A stretch of 64,000 bases of DNA from positions 62,001 to 126,000 of the forward strand of contig NZ_SNWX01000005.1 in assembly GCF_004362045.1 (NCBI RefSeq), read 5' to 3'. The stretch comes from Halanaerobium saccharolyticum. Lineage in GTDB: Bacteria > Bacillota > Halanaerobiia > Halanaerobiales > Halanaerobiaceae. Positions 18,740 to 27,899 of this stretch are shown here, one piece after another; position 1 is the first letter of the stretch, and each line of letters opens with the position of its first letter. The notes under the pieces were generated by a model. It did not search any database. It was not told the DNA's origin and saw only the letters and a program-made list of their open reading frames with translations. The position numbers and the translations under genes were made by a program.

Positions 18740-19564
18740 ATGAACAAAAAAATTAATAAATTAATATTTTTTATAATTGCAATTTTAGTAGCTATAATTA
18801 TTATTTTTCCCTTATACTGGCTATTTATTGGCTCGATACAAAAATCAGGTGATATATTTGCATATCCCCCCAATTTTATACCCGAAAAAGTTAATATAGA
18901 TAATTTTTTGAATTTGTTTGAAAGAGATATTCCTTTTTATACTTATTTTTTTAATAGTGCTTATACAGTTTTTTTCCATGTGTTAGGGGTGTTAGTTTTT
19001 AGTTCAATGGCAGGTTTTGCTTTAGCTAAGTATAATTTTAGAGGAAAAAAAATAATTTTTTCTATTATTATTGCAGGGATGTTAATCCCTTTTCAAGCTT
19101 TAATTATACCACTTTTCTTAGTATCACAAAAGCTTGGTATATTTGATAATAGAATAGCTTTATTTTTGCCATTTTTTGCTCAACCATTTGCTGTGTTTTT
19201 AATGAGACAATATATGTTAGAAATTCCAGATTCTCTTATGGAAGCAGCAAGAATAGATGGTGCTTCTGAACTAAGAATTTTTTGGCAGATTGTTACTCCG
19301 ATTATAAAACCTGCCTTTGCTGCAGTTGCAATAGTTGATTTTGTTGCAGCCTGGAATGCTTTCGTATGGCCTTTAACTATTTTAAGAACACAATCTAAAT
19401 TCACTTTGCCAATATGGTTGAATGCTTTGATTAAAGATCCTTATGTAGTAGATTATGGGTTGATGTTTGCGGCTGCTTTAATAACTGTTTTACCTATATT
19501 AATTGCATTTCTATTTTTACAAAAGCAATTTATTTCGGGTTTGGCTGCTGGAGCAGAAGACTAA
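18740..19564 (+). CDS. Sugar ABC transporter permease (MalG/UgpE type)
   Basis: 274 residues with six TM segments. The EAA loop is DSLMEAARIDGASELRIFWQIVTP near residues 160-183, and the C-terminus (FISGLAAGAED) is the typical MalG-family ending. It pairs with the upstream permease. Base composition is very AT-rich: I count 11 G/C in the 60 bases 18901-18960. No lesions. Confidence 0.92.
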   Translation: MNKKINKLIFFIIAILVAIIIIFPLYWLFIGSIQKSGDIFAYPPNFIPEKVNIDNFLNLFERDIPFYTYFFNSAYTVFFHVLGVLVFSSMAGFALAKYNFRGKKIIFSIIIAGMLIPFQALIIPLFLVSQKLGIFDNRIALFLPFFAQPFAVFLMRQYMLEIPDSLMEAARIDGASELRIFWQIVTPIIKPAFAAVAIVDFVAAWNAFVWPLTILRTQSKFTLPIWLNALIKDPYVVDYGLMFAAALITVLPILIAFLFLQKQFISGLAAGAED

Positions 19565-19604
19565 ATATCAAAGTTATTTATTAAAGAATTATAAGGAGTT
19601 TATT

Positions 19605-20432
19605 ATGAAACTATCATTTAGTACTTTGTCATGTCCCGACTGGAATATAGACAAGATAATCAATTTTGCATTAAAAAACAACTTTGATGGGGTTGAATTA
19701 AGAGGGAAAGAACCACATATTAGTGTAAATTATAATAAACAAAAACGAAAAGAAATTAAAAATAAGTTTAAAGAAAATAATTTAGAAATACCCTGTATTA
19801 CCGCTTATACAAGATTTGGTTATCAGGATTATAGTTTACGTCAGCAAAATATTAAGGAATTAAAAAAGATGATTGACCTGGCTTCTGATATTGGAGCTAA
19901 ATATATCAGGACATTTGGTCCAGATCCTGATAATTCTTTTAATTTGGAAAAAATAATAGAGTGGATTAGGGAATCTTTTATAGAAATCGATGATTATGCA
20001 TCAAAAAAGGGAGTTGTAGTTTTGTTGGAAAGTCATGATGAACTCTGTAAAGGTAAAGATCTAATTAAAATCTTTGATAATTCAGATCTGAAAAGCTGTG
20101 GAATTTTGTGGGATGTTGCTCATTCAATTAGAGCAGGTGAAGGAATAGAAAAAACTATAAAATATCTTAAGAATTATATTTATCATATTCACTTAAAGGA
20201 TTGGATTAGTATTCCCAGCAAGAAGGAAGATTATTTTGTTTTATTAGGAGCAGGAGAGTTAAATTTATTAAAACTTTTATCAGAACTAAATAATATAAAT
20301 TATAATGGTTATTTATCTTTAGAATGGGAAAAAAAATGGCATCCTGAGATTGAGGAATCAGAAATCGCTATAGAGCAATATTCTAAAAAAATGAGAAATT
20401 ATTATTTAAATAATAATTTAAATAAATTGTAA
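19605..20432 (+). CDS. Sugar phosphate isomerase/epimerase-like TIM-barrel protein (IolE/IolI/xylose-isomerase superfamily)
   Basis: 275 residues from ATG 19605, behind ataaggag. It belongs to the AP-endonuclease-2-like TIM-barrel family: LSFSTLSCPDWNIDKIINFA at the start, NFDGVELRG, a metal-site Glu in VVLLESHDE, an Asp/His pair in ILWDVAHS, HIHLKDW near residue 197 and a final Glu in LSLEWEKKWHPEI. In this superfamily these residues bind a divalent metal and catalyse keto-enol chemistry on sugars or keto-inositols. Its place between a sugar importer and a Gfo/Idh dehydrogenase suggests it acts on the imported sugar or its oxidised form. Exact substrate unknown. Confidence 0.85.
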   Translation: MKLSFSTLSCPDWNIDKIINFALKNNFDGVELRGKEPHISVNYNKQKRKEIKNKFKENNLEIPCITAYTRFGYQDYSLRQQNIKELKKMIDLASDIGAKYIRTFGPDPDNSFNLEKIIEWIRESFIEIDDYASKKGVVVLLESHDELCKGKDLIKIFDNSDLKSCGILWDVAHSIRAGEGIEKTIKYLKNYIYHIHLKDWISIPSKKEDYFVLLGAGELNLLKLLSELNNINYNGYLSLEWEKKWHPEIEESEIAIEQYSKKMRNYYLNNNLNKL

Positions 20433-20453
20433 TAAAATATTGGAGGTTTAAAT

Positions 20454-21680
20454 ATGAGAAAAGTTGGTTTGGCTGTAGTTGGGGTAAATAATTTTGCAGA
20501 ATTTTATTTAGATAAAATAGCAGAACTAGAGTCTGAAGAACAAATTAAACTTACAGCTGTTGTAATACATGATCAGGTAAATAATGCTGATAAAGTTAGA
20601 GAGTTAAGACATAAAGGTATTGCAGTATATAGTTCATATGAAAGTTTGCTTAAAGATGCTAAATCATGTGTAGATATAATTGGTTTACCTGTCTCAATCC
20701 CAACTCATGCAGAAATGGCAATTAAAGGAATGAATGCAGGTTATAATATACTTTTAGAAAAGCCACCTGCACCAACAGTACAGGAAATAGATGCAATAAT
20801 TAAAACTGAGAAAGAAACAGGTAGATTTTGTTCAATAGGTTTTCAATTTATCCATTCTCATACAATTAGAAAGATCAAGCAGTTTATTTTAGAGGGTAAA
20901 TTAGGTGAGATTAAAGAAATTGCTGCTAAAGGTTTTTGGCCCCGATTTAAATCGTATTATGATCGTAATGATTGGGCCGGAAAAAGTATAGCAATGGGAC
21001 AACTTGTTTTAGATGGTCCAATGCATAATGCCTTTGCTCATTATTTAAATAATATGATTTTTATTGCTAGCTCTGAGATGAATAAATCTGCCTCTTTAAA
21101 AAGAATTAGGGCAGAATTATATAGAGCCCATTCTTACATAGAAGCTGATGATACATCATGTATGGAAATAGAAACAGTTAATGGAGTTAGTATATATTTT
21201 TACGTTACACATGCACCGGAAGAATTAAGACATCCTTATATGGAGATAATAGGAGAAAAAGGAAGAATAAAATGGAATATGGAAAATGAAAAAACAGTTA
21301 TTGAATTAAAAAATAACGAAGTAATTCAATTTGATAACAATAATATAGACCCCTATAAAGAAGAATTTAGAGTAGTTGCCAGGAAACAACTTGGAGAAAT
21401 AAAAAATTTATACTGTACACCAGAAAACACAAGAAATTTTGTGGTAGCAATTAATGGTGCTTATGATTCGGCTCAAAAGATTAAAGCTGTTCCTCAGGAT
21501 TTAATAGAAGAGTTCACCAATGATGATGGTGAATATCAGACTGTATTACCTGGTATTGATAAATTAATTGACCGTGCTTTTGCAGAAAGAAAATTATTAT
21601 CTGACTTAGAAATTGACTGGGCAGTTAAAACAAAATGGGTTAATGTAGAGAACTATCCTGGTTTTAATCCGTTTAATTAG
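20454..21680 (+). CDS. Gfo/Idh/MocA-family NAD(P)-dependent oxidoreductase
   Basis: 408 residues. The N-terminal Rossmann fold opens with KVGLAVVGVNNFAEFYLDKIAE, the family's EKP motif is present (LLEKPPAPTVQEI, near residue 103), and the C-terminal domain carries a His in DGPMHNAFAHYLNNM. The family oxidises or reduces hydroxyl groups of sugars, inositols and sugar acids. The glycine motif is loose (GVNNFA rather than GxGxxG), which is tolerated in this family. It lies 21 bp after the isomerase-like gene and 16 bp before the flavoprotein, so the three probably act in sequence. Substrate not predictable. Confidence 0.88.
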   Translation: MRKVGLAVVGVNNFAEFYLDKIAELESEEQIKLTAVVIHDQVNNADKVRELRHKGIAVYSSYESLLKDAKSCVDIIGLPVSIPTHAEMAIKGMNAGYNILLEKPPAPTVQEIDAIIKTEKETGRFCSIGFQFIHSHTIRKIKQFILEGKLGEIKEIAAKGFWPRFKSYYDRNDWAGKSIAMGQLVLDGPMHNAFAHYLNNMIFIASSEMNKSASLKRIRAELYRAHSYIEADDTSCMEIETVNGVSIYFYVTHAPEELRHPYMEIIGEKGRIKWNMENEKTVIELKNNEVIQFDNNNIDPYKEEFRVVARKQLGEIKNLYCTPENTRNFVVAINGAYDSAQKIKAVPQDLIEEFTNDDGEYQTVLPGIDKLIDRAFAERKLLSDLEIDWAVKTKWVNVENYPGFNPFN

Positions 21681-21696
21681 GAAGGGATTTGATTAA

Positions 21697-22986
21697 ATGT
21701 ATAATAAAAAATTTAATTATAGTTCTCTAAAAGAGCTGCGGGCGGATTTGTCTGAGCTTGATTTTGAACTGCCCTTAACAGAGAACGTAGAGATATTAAA
21801 AAAAGAAATAAAATTAGACGATTTGGATATTCCAAATCGAATTGCTATTCATCCGATGGAAGGGGCAGATGCTAATTTAGATGGAACACCTTCTGATTTG
21901 ACCAGAAGAAGGTATAAGCGCTTTGCTAATGGTGGTGCTGGTTTGATCTGGTTGGAGGCAATTGCTGTAAACGATTCTGGTAGAGCAAATAATAGTCAGC
22001 TTTACTTAAATAAAGATAATTTGTCTCCTTTTAAGCGTTTAGTTGATCTTATAAATAGTGAATCAAAAGTTGATCCTTATCTGGTGGCTCAACTAACTCA
22101 TTCAGGTCGATTTGGAAAAAATAAAATCATAGCTTTTAGAGATAAATACATTGATTCTATTTCAATAGAAGAAAATGATTTTCATATAATAACTGATTCT
22201 GAGCTTGATCAGCTGCAGCTTGATTATTTACAGGCAGCAAAATTAGCGGTTGAAGCCGGTTTTGATGCTGTAGATATTAAAAGCTGTCATCGATACTTAT
22301 TATCTTCTTTGCTTGCAGCGTATGATCGGGAAGGTAAATATGGTGGAAGCTATGAAAACAGAACACGTTTTCTTAAAGAAACAATACAAAAAATTAGAGA
22401 TAATGTTGATATTGATATCACAGTACGATTAAATATTTATGATGCCATTCCAGGGGGATGGTCAACAGATCAGAATGGTGAGCCTGATTTAAAAGAAACA
22501 GCTAAATTAATTAAAGAATTAGAGAAAATTGGAGTTCAAATAATTAATATTACTGCAAGCACCCCCTATTTAAAACCACATATTAATCGCCCCTATGACA
22601 ATGGCGAATATATTCCTTCAGAACACCCCCTAATTGGAGTGAAAAGGTTACTTGAATTAACTAAATTTACTAAAGAACAATTAACTAAAACATTAGTTGT
22701 TGGTACTGGTTTCAGTTGGCTCAGGCAATTTGGAGGTAATACTGCTGCAGGAATGATTGAAGATGGCTGGACAGATCTGGCTGGTTTTGGTCGTCAGGCA
22801 TTTGCTTATCCTAATTTTGCCAATGATATTTTTGAAAACGGGGAAATGGATAAAACTAAAGTCTGTATCAGCTGCAGTAAATGTGCAGAATTAAAGGCTA
22901 ATAAAATGAAAGCAGGCTGTGTAGTCAGAGATTCAGAAATTTATCTTCCTATTTATAAACAATTAAAAACTCAAAAAACTTCTTGA
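21697..22986 (+). CDS. NADH:flavin oxidoreductase / Old Yellow Enzyme family protein with Fe-S motif
   Basis: 429 residues. An FMN TIM barrel starts near residue 45 (IPNRIAIHPMEGADANLDGTP) with VAQLTHSGRFG and FDAVDIKSCHRYLLSSLLA in the expected places. After the barrel comes C390-x2-C393-x2-C396-x11-C408, a 4Fe-4S motif as in 2,4-dienoyl-CoA reductases. The protein ends 21 residues later, so the NAD(P)/FAD domain of the full-length enzymes (about 640-670 residues) is absent. It must take electrons from another protein. Last gene of the LacI-linked operon; substrate unknown, possibly an unsaturated or keto sugar derivative. Confidence 0.85.
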   Translation: MYNKKFNYSSLKELRADLSELDFELPLTENVEILKKEIKLDDLDIPNRIAIHPMEGADANLDGTPSDLTRRRYKRFANGGAGLIWLEAIAVNDSGRANNSQLYLNKDNLSPFKRLVDLINSESKVDPYLVAQLTHSGRFGKNKIIAFRDKYIDSISIEENDFHIITDSELDQLQLDYLQAAKLAVEAGFDAVDIKSCHRYLLSSLLAAYDREGKYGGSYENRTRFLKETIQKIRDNVDIDITVRLNIYDAIPGGWSTDQNGEPDLKETAKLIKELEKIGVQIINITASTPYLKPHINRPYDNGEYIPSEHPLIGVKRLLELTKFTKEQLTKTLVVGTGFSWLRQFGGNTAAGMIEDGWTDLAGFGRQAFAYPNFANDIFENGEMDKTKVCISCSKCAELKANKMKAGCVVRDSEIYLPIYKQLKTQKTS

Positions 22987-23003
22987 ATAAAAAAATTAAG
23001 CTG

Positions 23004-23038
23004 ATAGAAATAGCCACAATCTTTGTGGCTATTTCTAT
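23004..23038 (+). terminator. Terminator of the LacI-linked operon
   Basis: A 15-bp perfect stem, 23004-23018 with 23024-23038 (core GCCAC/GTGGC), 5-base loop, AT-rich tail. The rest of 22987-23207 holds no gene. Confidence 0.75.
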
Positions 23039-23207
23039 TATATATTAAGGATTACTATGATTATTAGTTGTATCTGTTTAAATAATATCACTAATTATTG
23101 AATAAAATGACAAGTTAATTTATTGTTATTGAAGTATATTTTTAGTATGATAAGTTAAAAGGTCAAATAAAATTTTTGTTTTTTTATGAATTTAAAGGGG
23201 GCAAATA

Positions 23208-24746
23208 ATGTCTAAAAATAATTTACCAGGCATAGATCGAAAATATTTAGAGTCAGAACTGCTGGGTACAGAATTAGCTGATTTTCCAGCTGAAATTCTT
23301 GATTATCCAGAAAAAGTAGTGCAGATTGGTGAAGGGAATTTTCTAAGAGCTTTTGTTGACTGGATGTTTCATACCATGAATAAAAAGGGGATTTTTAAAG
23401 GAAGAGCGGTTGTGGTTCAGCCAATTAGAGAGGGAAGAATTTCTAATTTAAATGATCAGGACGGCTTATATACATTATACTTAAGAGGGATTGAAAATGG
23501 AGAAGAAGTAAATAAAAAAGAAATAATGACAGCTATTTCACGCGGTCTTGAATCATATGCTCAGTGGGAAGAGTATCTAAAGTTGGCAGAAAATCCTGAA
23601 ATAGAATTTGTAGTTTCCAATACTACAGAAGCAGGTATTGCCTATAATGAAGATGATAAATTAACTGATACACCTCCAGAATCTTATCCTGGTAAACTGA
23701 CTGCCTATCTTTACCGCCGCTATCAGACCTTTAATGGTGCTCAAGATAAAGGGATGGTAATTATTCCGGTTGAATTAATTGACCGTAATGGAGATAATTT
23801 AAAAAGAATTATCTTAAAGTTAGCTGAGAACTGGAAATTAGAAGCCGGATTTTCCGAGTGGATTGAAGAATCAAATCATTTCCTCAATACACTTGTTGAT
23901 CGGATTGTAACCGGTTATCCTTTCAATGAAATAGATGATCTGGAAGCAGAATTAGGTTATCATGATCAGAACCTGGACACCGGCGAAATTTTCCACCTCT
24001 GGGTGATTGAAGGTGATGAAAAGTTAAAAGAAAAACTACCCTTCCATAAAGCTGGTTTAAATGTTAAGTGGGTTGATGATTTAACTCCTTACCGGACAAC
24101 CAAAGTTAGAATTTTAAATGGTGCTCATACTTCAACAGTGCCTGTGTCCTATCTAGCAGGAATTGATCTGGTTAGAGATGCAGTTAATGATGAGTTAGTC
24201 GGTGAATTTATCAGGCAGGCAGTTTTCGAAGATATTATTCCTACACTGGATGCAGATGAAGATGAATTAGAAGATTTTGCATCTAAGATATTTGAACGAT
24301 TTAAAAATCCATATATTGATCATAAATGGCTTGATATTTCCTTGAATTCAACTTCTAAATTCAAAACTCGAGTTCTGCCATCACTGGTCCAGCATATTGA
24401 AAAGCTGGATAAAGTTCCAGAGCGTTTAAGTTTTGCTTTAGCTTCCCTGATTCATTTCTATCATGGCACAGAGTTAGAAGAAGGTAAACTTGCAGCTTTC
24501 CGTAATGGAGAAAAATATTTAATCAGGGATGATCAAGAGGCACTGGAATATTTTGTGGATCTCTGGTCTAAATATGAAGCTGAAGAAATTACTCTGGCTG
24601 AATTAGGAGAAGATGTACTGGCAAATGAAGATTTCTGGGCCAGAAATTTAAATGAACTTCCAGGATTAACTGATTCCTTAACTAATAATTTAAAAATGAT
24701 TAAAAAAGAAGGAATGAAGACAAGTTTAGAGAAATTAATTAAATAG
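23208..24746 (+). CDS. uxaB: Tagaturonate reductase (altronate oxidoreductase), mannitol dehydrogenase family
   Basis: 512 residues. The enzyme reduces tagaturonate to altronate with NADH in the galacturonate branch. It is a long-chain polyol dehydrogenase: VVQIGEGNFLRAFVDWMFHTMN (NAD-binding, about residues 38-59), VVSNTTEAGI, and the catalytic stretch KVRILNGAHTSTVP with Lys and His. This pattern is closer to UxaB than to UxuB or mannitol dehydrogenase, but some such enzymes accept fructuronate as well. Being the only such reductase in the window, it may serve both branches or depend on UxaE downstream. RBS aaggggg, start ATG. Confidence 0.88.
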   Translation: MSKNNLPGIDRKYLESELLGTELADFPAEILDYPEKVVQIGEGNFLRAFVDWMFHTMNKKGIFKGRAVVVQPIREGRISNLNDQDGLYTLYLRGIENGEEVNKKEIMTAISRGLESYAQWEEYLKLAENPEIEFVVSNTTEAGIAYNEDDKLTDTPPESYPGKLTAYLYRRYQTFNGAQDKGMVIIPVELIDRNGDNLKRIILKLAENWKLEAGFSEWIEESNHFLNTLVDRIVTGYPFNEIDDLEAELGYHDQNLDTGEIFHLWVIEGDEKLKEKLPFHKAGLNVKWVDDLTPYRTTKVRILNGAHTSTVPVSYLAGIDLVRDAVNDELVGEFIRQAVFEDIIPTLDADEDELEDFASKIFERFKNPYIDHKWLDISLNSTSKFKTRVLPSLVQHIEKLDKVPERLSFALASLIHFYHGTELEEGKLAAFRNGEKYLIRDDQEALEYFVDLWSKYEAEEITLAELGEDVLANEDFWARNLNELPGLTDSLTNNLKMIKKEGMKTSLEKLIK

Positions 24747-24759
24747 ATAAAGTTACTAA

Positions 24760-24784
24760 TATCCTCACTTTTATAGTGAGGATA
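24760..24784 (+). other. Intercistronic hairpin between uxaB and uxaE
   Basis: TATCCTCACT (24760-24769) pairs with AGTGAGGATA (24775-24784). No T-tract follows, so read-through into uxaE is likely; partial stop or RNA stability role. Confidence 0.5.
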
Positions 24785-24826
24785 ATCTGGCTGAATATTG
24801 TTTCTCAATCTTAAGGAGGTAATATT

Positions 24827-26350
24827 ATGTCCTGGAAAGATTTTGCGGAAGAACTTGTTGGAACTTCAAAAGAGGCTGTTAAAAAGGTAGCTGAATATGC
24901 AGAAGATTATCGAATTTACCCTCGTTCTATAATTAAAGAAGGAAAGTCATTTTATTTTCTGGCTAAAATTGATCAGAAAAAGAAACTGGTGATTTTAAAC
25001 AAAAGTAAAAATTTCGAACTGTTTCAGGGTAAAACCGAGGAACTGGCAGGTTTTAAATCAAAAGTTGCTCCTTTAAGCCACTATAATGCAGATCTATTGC
25101 GAGAAGTTTTTCCTTTTACTGCTCCTCAAGCTTTAGGAAATCAGACACCCAGTATTGGGCTTGGAGATCGACTGGGTATTGCAACTCCCGGGCACATTGA
25201 AGCTGTTAAGGATAGTGCTGCCCTACCTGTCTTTGCCCAGCAGTCAGTAAGAGAACTCAATTTGACTGGTCGGACATTTAAATCGGTGCTTGATGATGTC
25301 ACTTGGGCTGTTTTTCAGGAAGGATATCAGGATGGGTTTGCTGCTGATGCTGATCATTTAAAAGAAAAACCTGATATTCAAGAAGCGCTGGATCTTGGTT
25401 ATAGTATGCTTACTTTAGATTGCACAGAATATATCAATGATAATCTTGATCAGATGTCTGAAGCTGAAATAGAAGAGGCCTATCAGGAAGTACCTGATTA
25501 TCTAAGAGATGGTCTGGAAGATCAGTATTTAGATAAAACTTTTGTACTCAATTCCGGTTATCAGCTTGAATATAATCAGGATAATTTCAAAAAAATAGTA
25601 TTGATTTATTATAAGATGCTCGATTTTGCTAAGGAGATTCAGCACCTGATCAAAAAATCAGATAAAGATGTAGACTTTGAAATTTCAATTGATGAGACTT
25701 CAACTCCTACTACACCAGAAGCCCATTTCTTTGTAGCCAATGAATTAAAAAGAAATAATATTGATGTTAATTCTCTGGCTCCACGTTTTGTGGGGGAATT
25801 CCAGAAGGGTATTGATTATATGGGTGATCTGGAGCAGTTTGAAAAAGAATTTAAAATTCATGCCGATATTGCAGAACGTTTTGGCTATAAATTAAGTATC
25901 CATTCTGGTAGTGATAAATTTAGTGTTTTCCCAATTATTGGCCGTCATACTCAGGGGAGAGTCCATGTTAAAACTGCCGGTACTAATTGGCTGGAGGCAA
26001 TTAGAGTAGTTGCTGAAAACGACCCTTCATTATATCGGGATATTCATGCTTATGCTTTAGAAAAATTTGAAGCAGCTAAAGAATTCTATCATGTGACTAC
26101 TGATCTTTCACAACTACCGGAGCTGGCACAGCTTAGTGACCAGGAACTGGGAGAGTTATTAGAAATTGATGAAGTAAGACAGCTGCTGCATATTACCTAT
26201 GGTTTTATACTTCAGGATAAAAAAGATGGACGTTATCTTTTTAGAGATAAATTATATAAATTCTGGGATGAACATGATAAGGAATACCGCCGAGCTTTAG
26301 AAAGACATATCGGCAAACATCTGAGCAAACTCGGTTTTTACAAAAAATAA
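24827..26350 (+). CDS. uxaE: Tagaturonate/fructuronate epimerase
   Basis: 507 residues, matching the UxaE family first assigned in Thermotoga. It interconverts D-tagaturonate and D-fructuronate, so galacturonate and glucuronate can share one downstream branch. Recognisable blocks: RLGIATPGHIEAVK, FAADADHLKEKPDI (metal site), FEISIDETSTPTTPEAHFF and FGYKLSIHSGSDKFSVFPIIGRHTQG with the conserved His residues. The enzyme is metal-dependent. Being between uxaB and uxaC supports the call. RBS aaggaggt. I see no lesion. Confidence 0.87.
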   Translation: MSWKDFAEELVGTSKEAVKKVAEYAEDYRIYPRSIIKEGKSFYFLAKIDQKKKLVILNKSKNFELFQGKTEELAGFKSKVAPLSHYNADLLREVFPFTAPQALGNQTPSIGLGDRLGIATPGHIEAVKDSAALPVFAQQSVRELNLTGRTFKSVLDDVTWAVFQEGYQDGFAADADHLKEKPDIQEALDLGYSMLTLDCTEYINDNLDQMSEAEIEEAYQEVPDYLRDGLEDQYLDKTFVLNSGYQLEYNQDNFKKIVLIYYKMLDFAKEIQHLIKKSDKDVDFEISIDETSTPTTPEAHFFVANELKRNNIDVNSLAPRFVGEFQKGIDYMGDLEQFEKEFKIHADIAERFGYKLSIHSGSDKFSVFPIIGRHTQGRVHVKTAGTNWLEAIRVVAENDPSLYRDIHAYALEKFEAAKEFYHVTTDLSQLPELAQLSDQELGELLEIDEVRQLLHITYGFILQDKKDGRYLFRDKLYKFWDEHDKEYRRALERHIGKHLSKLGFYKK

Positions 26351-26403
26351 TTTATTTTATGATTAGTTATGGATTTTAATTAAAATAGATGATATTATGA
26401 TTA

Positions 26404-26417
26404 TGAAAACATTTTCA
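26404..26417 (+). promoter_or_regulatory. Palindrome in front of uxaC, LacI- or CcpA-like site
   Basis: tgaaaacattttca has perfect arms TGAAAA/TTTTCA. It differs from the LacI-type sites (GGAAA...TTTCC) only in the outermost two base pairs, and from a CcpA cre site in the centre (CA instead of CG). It lies 30 bases before the uxaC start. Confidence 0.45.
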
Positions 26418-26447
26418 AAAGTTAAATATCACATTAGGAGGAATAAA

Positions 26448-27821
26448 ATGTCTTTTTTAGATAAAAATTATTTACTTGAAGGTGAAACAGCAAAAAAATT
26501 ATACAAAGAAATTGAAAATTTACCGATTTTAGATGCACACAACCACGGAGATGTGCCAGAAATTTTAGCCAATGAAGGCTGGAATGATATCTGGGAGGTT
26601 GAAGCTGAAACTGACCACTATGTCTGGGAGATGATGCGTAAAAGAGGTGTTCCGGAAGAAAAAATTACCGGTGATGCTTCCAATAAAGAAAAATGGATGG
26701 CTTTAGCAAAAATCTTTCCAGAAATTGCAGGAAATCCAACTTATGAGTGGGTTCATCTTGATTTAAAACGACGGTTTGGAATTGAAGAGCCTATTTCTGA
26801 GCATACAGCAGAGATGATTTGGGAAAAAACTAAGAATATGCTGGCTAAAGAAGAAATGAGCCCCCAGAATTTATTAAAAGAAATGAATGTTGAGATTATG
26901 TGTACTACAGATGAGCCATATTCTCGCCTGGAAAATCATAAAAAAGCAAAAGAAGAGGTAGAAGGAGTAAAGATTCTTCCTACCTGGCGTCCTGATAAAA
27001 TAATGAATATTGAACACCAAAACTGGTCTGAATATGTTGAAAAATTAGGAGATGCTTATGAACAGGATGTTAACGATTTAGATGGTCTTTTAACTGCTCT
27101 TAAAAAGTCTCACGATTATTTTGATGAAATGGGCTGTGTAGCCAGTGACCACGGGATTGTGGAGCCGATTTCTTATAAAGTTGAGAAATCAAAGGCTGCT
27201 GAGATTTATAAAAAAGCAGTTAATGGTGAAGAATTAACTGAAGCGGAAATTAGAGATTTTAAAGCCTTTACTTTAGTTGAATTCGCTAAATTAAATAAGG
27301 AAAGCGGCTGGGTAACCCAGCTGCATATTGGAGCTGTTAGAGACTATCGAGACAGCCTTTATGAAAATTTAGGCCCTGATACAGGTGGGGATATTTCTAA
27401 TAGTGATATTGAGCTGGCTGAGAATTTAAAGTATTTTGTTAATAAATTTGATTCTGAGTTAGACATTGTACTTTATACAATGGAGCCAACTCACTGGTTT
27501 ACAGCTTCTACAATTTCCAGAGCTTTTCCAAATGTTTCATTAGGAGCTCCCTGGTGGTTAACTGATAGTCCCTTTGGGATGGAAAGACAGCTGCAGCAGG
27601 TTACAACTGTAGATTTATTTTATAATCTTGCAGGGATGGTAACAGACTCCAGAAAATTAATGTCTTATTCTTCTCGTTCAGAAATGTTTAGAAGAACCTT
27701 AGCCAATGTTGTCGGCCGTCAGGTTGATCGTGGTAGAATGCCTTACAGTGTAGCTTCAGATCTGGTTGCACATGTAAGTTACTATGGACCAAAGAAACTT
27801 TTTTTTAAAAACGTAAAATAA
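26448..27821 (+). CDS. uxaC: Glucuronate/galacturonate isomerase
   Basis: 457 residues from ATG 26448, chosen because aggagg precedes it by five bases; the open frame runs 17 codons further upstream across the palindrome at 26404. UxaC converts D-glucuronate to D-fructuronate and D-galacturonate to D-tagaturonate. It is an amidohydrolase-fold enzyme: LPILDAHNHGDVPEI carries the HxH metal motif (HNH), and WVTQLHIGAVRD and LGAPWWLTDSPFGME are UxaC blocks. It receives glucuronate from GH67 and GH2 beta-glucuronidase in this window. Length is normal for the family. Confidence 0.95.
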   Translation: MSFLDKNYLLEGETAKKLYKEIENLPILDAHNHGDVPEILANEGWNDIWEVEAETDHYVWEMMRKRGVPEEKITGDASNKEKWMALAKIFPEIAGNPTYEWVHLDLKRRFGIEEPISEHTAEMIWEKTKNMLAKEEMSPQNLLKEMNVEIMCTTDEPYSRLENHKKAKEEVEGVKILPTWRPDKIMNIEHQNWSEYVEKLGDAYEQDVNDLDGLLTALKKSHDYFDEMGCVASDHGIVEPISYKVEKSKAAEIYKKAVNGEELTEAEIRDFKAFTLVEFAKLNKESGWVTQLHIGAVRDYRDSLYENLGPDTGGDISNSDIELAENLKYFVNKFDSELDIVLYTMEPTHWFTASTISRAFPNVSLGAPWWLTDSPFGMERQLQQVTTVDLFYNLAGMVTDSRKLMSYSSRSEMFRRTLANVVGRQVDRGRMPYSVASDLVAHVSYYGPKKLFFKNVK

Positions 27822-27847
27822 GCTGAGAAATAATAAAATATAAATTC

Positions 27848-27881
27848 AAATAGCCTGGGATTTATTATTCCAGGTTATTTT
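27848..27881 (+). terminator. Weak terminator-like hairpin between uxaC and uxaA
   Basis: AAATAGCCTGG (27848-27858) pairs with CCAGGTTATTT (27870-27880) with one G-U pair, then tg. The T-run is short, so termination is probably partial. Confidence 0.5.
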
Positions 27882-27899
27882 GTAATCGAGGAGGTTCTT

